Shown: piece after piece, positions 61,117 through 64,000 of the stretch
How the letters are laid out: each line of letters starts with the position of its first letter
How positions within the stretch are numbered: position 1 is the stretch's first letter
Assembly: GCA_018136815.1 (NCBI GenBank)
Contig: CM030933.1
Location: forward strand, 6,760,676 to 6,824,675
Origin: Isochrysis galbana
Lineage: Eukaryota > Haptophyta > Isochrysidales > Isochrysidaceae
Direction of reading: 5' to 3'
DNA: 64,000 bases
Made by a program: the position numbers and the translations under genes
The notes under the pieces: generated by a model
What the model was told of the DNA's origin: nothing
Database searches by the model: none
The model's input: the letters and a program-made list of their open reading frames with translations, nothing else

Positions 61117-61440
61117 TTAATCGTAGGACGGAATCTGGAACAGCAGGAAAACAAGAGCCGCCCAGCCGATCACAAGCCTCAGCTGATCCGGGGTGAGAAG
61201 GGTGTTGACCGTCTCCCCAAGCAGGCTAAAAATCGACGAGGTACCGCCGCCGATGCGGTTGCGCTGAGCGAGGGCATACGAGCCAGACTTCGGCGGCGTC
61301 GGGGCGGCCGCGCGCTTCGGAGCCGCACGTGCCGGGGCCGCGCGCTTCGGAGCCGCACGTGCCGGGGCCACGCGCTTCGGAGCCGCGGGCTTCGGGGCCA
61401 CCTTCTTGGCAGCCTTAGGGGATGACCTAGAGCGGTTCAT
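61117..61440 (-). CDS. Small Ala/Lys/Pro-repeat protein with C-terminal membrane anchor
   Basis: 107 aa from the ATG at 61440. Residues 6-55 are a basic, disordered stretch with three near-copies of a 10-residue unit (APKRAAPARA), encoded by a 30-bp DNA repeat at 61300-61390. Then comes a conserved-looking segment, SGSYALAQRNRIGGGTSSIF, and a single C-terminal membrane helix (LRLVIGWAALVFLLFQIPSYD, last residues). The layout is that of a tail-anchored protein. Size and layout resemble Sec61-beta/SecG, but the Sec61-beta signature is absent, so I do not assign it. Unknown function. Confidence 0.5.
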   Translation of the reverse strand: MNRSRSSPKAAKKVAPKPAAPKRVAPARAAPKRAAPARAAPKRAAAPTPPKSGSYALAQRNRIGGGTSSIFSLLGETVNTLLTPDQLRLVIGWAALVFLLFQIPSYD

Positions 61441-61832
61441 CTCAATGATGCCAGAAGTACGCGAGGCCATCGCTGGGACTTTGAGCGGTGCGACTGGCGC
61501 GAAGGCCGCAGCGGACCTGAGAGGGATGATAAAAATGCAAATGAGTCAGGCATCTCACACGGTTCGGAGTAGAGAGGGAACTATGATACAGCCTCAGGAA
61601 TTGCGGTCCCTGATGAAGGCTAAGACCTCGCAGCACAAGAATTCTCTGCACAGTGCCGGCATGGCGCGAGGCAAGAGACCCAGTTTGTGTGCTCGTATGA
61701 AGAGAGGATTGAGCGACTGCACATTCGCCAGGCGCCTGGCGCGCGTCGGGGCGGACGGGGCTCACATGGCGAGAGCGACGAGGAGGAAGCAGCGCATGAC
61801 GGTCTGCAGGAGAGAGCAGGAGGCGGTTCGGT

Positions 61833-61868
<36 letters not shown>

Positions 61869-62050
61869 CGCGGAGGTCCCCCCGGCCGGCCGTTCGGAGC
61901 GACACCAATAATTGGGAGGGGGGGATATTAAAAGTAGGGAGAGGGAGAGGGAGGGGCGGGGGGGGTCGGAAGATTTGACCGGACATCATCGTGCGATCCG
62001 TCCACGTCGAGCGTTTTCTAGTTGCCACGGGGACAGATAAGATCTCTACG
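61441..62050. other. Spacer with a 35-base G run
   Basis: 61834-61868 is an unbroken run of 35 G. A 190-codon plus-strand frame (61406-61978) crosses it and overlaps the minus-strand gene; not supported as coding. Confidence 0.5.
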
Positions 62051-62052
62051 AT

Positions 62053-62110
62053 GTAGGGCGGTCAAGCGGTCAAACACTATTTATTTAACTTCTGAGGGTG
62101 TGAAAATGAG
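62053..62110 (+). repeat. Family E terminal piece
   Basis: TAGGGCGGTCAAGCGGTCAAACA, i.e. the family E end with an internal 8-bp duplication, followed by GAGGGTGTGAAAATGAGAAT similar to 13210-13230. Confidence 0.6.
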
Positions 62111-62244
62111 AATGTGAGGATTGAGGAAATACACCAATAAAATGAAACAAATGAATATTAGTGCCGCTATTGCCACTAGCCATGCACCAACACGCCAAGC
62201 CACGACACACACACATGACCGCATGACCGCGTTATCTCTTAAGA

Positions 62245-62358
62245 CGCCGGTAGAGGTGGGGGAGGCTGGGTAAAAAAAAACTCTTGTTGATCCGGAGGCC
62301 CACATTTTTTTATCGTCGGACCGGGGGAAGATTTCCCCTCGTCTCTCTCCCCGCTCTA
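62245..62358 (+). repeat. Repeat H, copy 2
   Basis: Same-orientation match to 50-165. The CTC after the shared region then diverges. Confidence 0.7.
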
Positions 62359-62952
62359 ATCCGAATCCGAGGCAGAGCGATGGCGACCGACTGTCGAACA
62401 CGCGATGACTACTGGCTCGTGGGCAGAGGGCCGTTCGATCGAGCCGGCAGCTGACGCGGCCGTGAAGGAGTCGTAGGTAGTTGCTTGCGGGAATATGTCT
62501 GAGAGGTCATAGTAGAAGTCGGGTCTGACAGCTTCTACCATCGAGTGCGAGGGACGAGAAGAGAGACGGAGGTTCGGAGGCTCACAACGCGCGGCGTTGG
62601 AGGGTAGGGCCGAGGCTAGCTAGCGAGCTAGAGGAAGAGAGAGAAGGAGAATGAGAGCTTCTTAGATCCAAGGTAGACACGAGAGACTACAACGCAGGGA
62701 CTCAAAAAGTTCCCTCGTCACACAGACACACACGAACTAAACCAAACAGGGCGAAAACTAACCACACTCAGGGCGGACTGTCAAGCGTCGGCACCAAGGC
62801 AACTCATCGGCGCACAGACATGCGAAACAGAGAAGTCGGAACACCGAGAGCAGACCTCGCTGTGGAGCTACCGCCGATATACGAAGAGAAGACGGAAGAC
62901 TACAACCGATGCATGAAGAGAAGACGGAAGACAGTCGTGGAACGTTTGATGA
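62359..62952. other. No supported gene
   Basis: Only short frames. AGCTAGCGAGCTAGAGG patch at 62617. Contains nothing recognised. Confidence 0.35.
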
Positions 62953-63075
62953 CATCGAAAGAAAGTAAGAGAAGGGGTAGAATGTCGCCGACGAGACCTT
63001 GAGGCTTAAAATAAACCACCGGTTAGAAGTAAAAGTCTGTCATCGTATGGAATACGACACTCCCCGACTAAATTC
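62953..63075 (+). repeat. Dispersed repeat, copy of 29176-29290
   Basis: CATCGAAAGAAAGTAAGAGAAG and the 70-bp block to TATGGAATACGACAC. The following CTCCCCGACTAAATTCGAGTC resembles CCCCCCGACTCAAATCGAGAC at 1090-1112, linking it to repeat R. Confidence 0.7.
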
Positions 63076-63336
63076 GAGTCGTCTCGACGAGCGGCATGGA
63101 AGGAGAACAAAGCGACCGAAATAGGAGAAATCCGCGAACAAATCAACCGAAATAGAAGAAACCCAGAATTAGAACAACGAGGTGAGAGGAACCCAAGTTA
63201 ACCGAGAAACCAAACATGGAAGGCGACGCTGGAAATAGAAGACGAGAGCACCCGTGGGCCCTTTGAGCACAAATTCGGAAGCTTGACGCGGCAACCTATT
63301 TGTACGCATCGTCCCACCCATTTCTCCCTTTTACAG

Positions 63337-63629
63337 GAGTTTTGCTCGGGTGTTGCGGTGGGTGCAACCGCAGACGACGCGCGTCTCATCTCCTGCCCTG
63401 CCCGCTCAACGCGCTCGTGCGCGGCACGCCCGGCGCCCGCACCACACGCCGCGCCGTGTGGCGGGTCGCGCACAAGGGGACGGGCTACGCCGTGCTCGGC
63501 GTGGGCGTCTACCAGGCCCTCTCGGGGCGCGCCCTCATGCCGAGCCAAGGCGACGCCGTTCTCGTCGCGTACGGGGTGCTCCTGGGCCTCTCCTTCGGGG
63601 TGCTCGCGGGGGGGCTCATGGTAGGGTGA
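63337..63629 (+). CDS. C-terminal exon, cytochrome b561-like membrane segment (partial)
   Basis: A splice-acceptor-like TTTCTCCCTTTTACAG ends at 63336. The frame then reads GVLLGCCGGCNRRRRASHLL and, after a hydrophilic loop, VWRVAHKGTGYAVLGVGVYQ, then VLVAYGVLLGLSFGVLAGGL to a stop at 63629. The W-R-x-x-H-x-x-x-G followed by G-V-x-x-x-x-G-L-like helix resembles the last helices of cytochrome b561/DOMON-b561 proteins. No upstream exon was found in the repeat-filled 62-63.3 kb, so it may be a fragment. Alternatively a donor (GGGTGAGAG, 63625) may continue it. GC content is higher than the surroundings. Confidence 0.35.
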
Positions 63630-64000
63630 GAGTCCCCACAGGGAGGGGAAGAAACCCTGAGGGAAAGGAGACCAAATGAAGGCAAGCCGCCTGTTTGGGT
63701 CAGGATGGAGGATGGTGATTGCTCAGCTCATATGCCAAGAGGCAGAGTCTGAGGATGACCGACGGGCCCCCCGGAGGGGAGTTGGAGCCCGAGAGCCCGA
63801 GGGGGAAGGGGGTGTGGAATCAAGCGGATGTGGGGCAAGTCTCAGCGGGGCTAGGGCATGGAGTGAAGAGAAGTCTTGAGAGAGGGGGGAAGGGCGCGCT
63901 ACATCGCGACGAGGGCCCACGAGACACCACGACACCACCCCACATCACTCACTCACCAACAAGAAAACTTCGAAAAGCCTGACGCAACATCGCACAAACG
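63630..64000. other. Window end, no supported gene
   Basis: GC-rich sequence; a Gly/Glu-rich plus-strand frame (63719-63982) and its antisense partner are not convincing. Could be intron of a gene extending past the window. Confidence 0.3.

Noticed and set aside
61117-61440. Sec61-beta
   Set aside because: Size and tail anchor fit, but the FY-x-DD-x-PGLK segment that defines Sec61-beta is missing.
61406-61978. 190-codon plus-strand frame
   Set aside because: Overlaps the start of the minus-strand membrane protein and reads through a 35-base G run; no protein-like features.

Overview
The window is nuclear DNA of a photosynthetic eukaryote with a complex (secondary) plastid. Several proteins carry a hydrophobic signal peptide followed by an Ala/Arg-rich plastid transit region (PNPase, uroporphyrinogen decarboxylase, a DUF3110 protein and a small membrane protein). 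Genes are GC-rich with GT-AG introns, and the eukaryotic set includes CSN5, NDUFS1 and EXO1. None of the four plastid leaders has an obvious Phe at the likely signal-peptide cleavage site. That makes a haptophyte-like alga my first guess, but stramenopile algae such as pelagophytes are not excluded. About 25-30 kb is gene sequence; the rest is repeat-rich.

Layout: 0-3.3 kb holds repeats, an 18-copy palindromic minisatellite and a nested MITE. Plastid PNPase is at 3.6-6.6 kb. Repeats follow to 11.7 kb, then a TruA pseudouridine synthase (minus) and a serine-hydrolase/beta-lactamase-fold protein (14.3-16.4 kb). Another repeat block ends at EXO1 (20.2-22.5 kb, minus). A WD40/EF-hand protein (minus) and a lysine-methyltransferase-like gene (plus) diverge at 27 kb. 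Repeats surround a small plastid membrane protein (30.7-31.0 kb). UROD is at 32.6-33.8 kb. CSN5 (minus) and the 11-exon complex I subunit NDUFS1 (plus) diverge at 38 kb. Past more repeats come a secreted Cys-rich protein (45.4-46.5 kb), the DUF3110 plastid protein (49.5-50.1 kb) and a two-exon GPS2-like gene (51.2-53.2 kb). A whole-looking DNA transposon lies at 53.8-57.4 kb, with a conserved protein of unknown function directly beyond it. The last 6 kb holds a NUDIX-like gene fragment, repeats, a small membrane protein and a cytochrome-b561-like terminal piece.

The most notable object is the 3.6-kb transposon at 53822-57435. It has near-perfect 24-bp terminal inverted repeats, a TTAA duplication on both sides, and one uninterrupted 851-codon transposase of the Mutator-like/Kolobok type with a DDE plus C-x2-H core and zinc-binding modules at both ends. 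It appears to have inserted into the spacer between two divergent host genes. Also notable: all 15 introns I could resolve are phase 0, and most genes have a long homopolymer-like C, G or GA tract just before the start codon. Several previously unlabelled repeat families (called A to I and R here) recur with recognisable ends; one still carries a conserved short reading frame.
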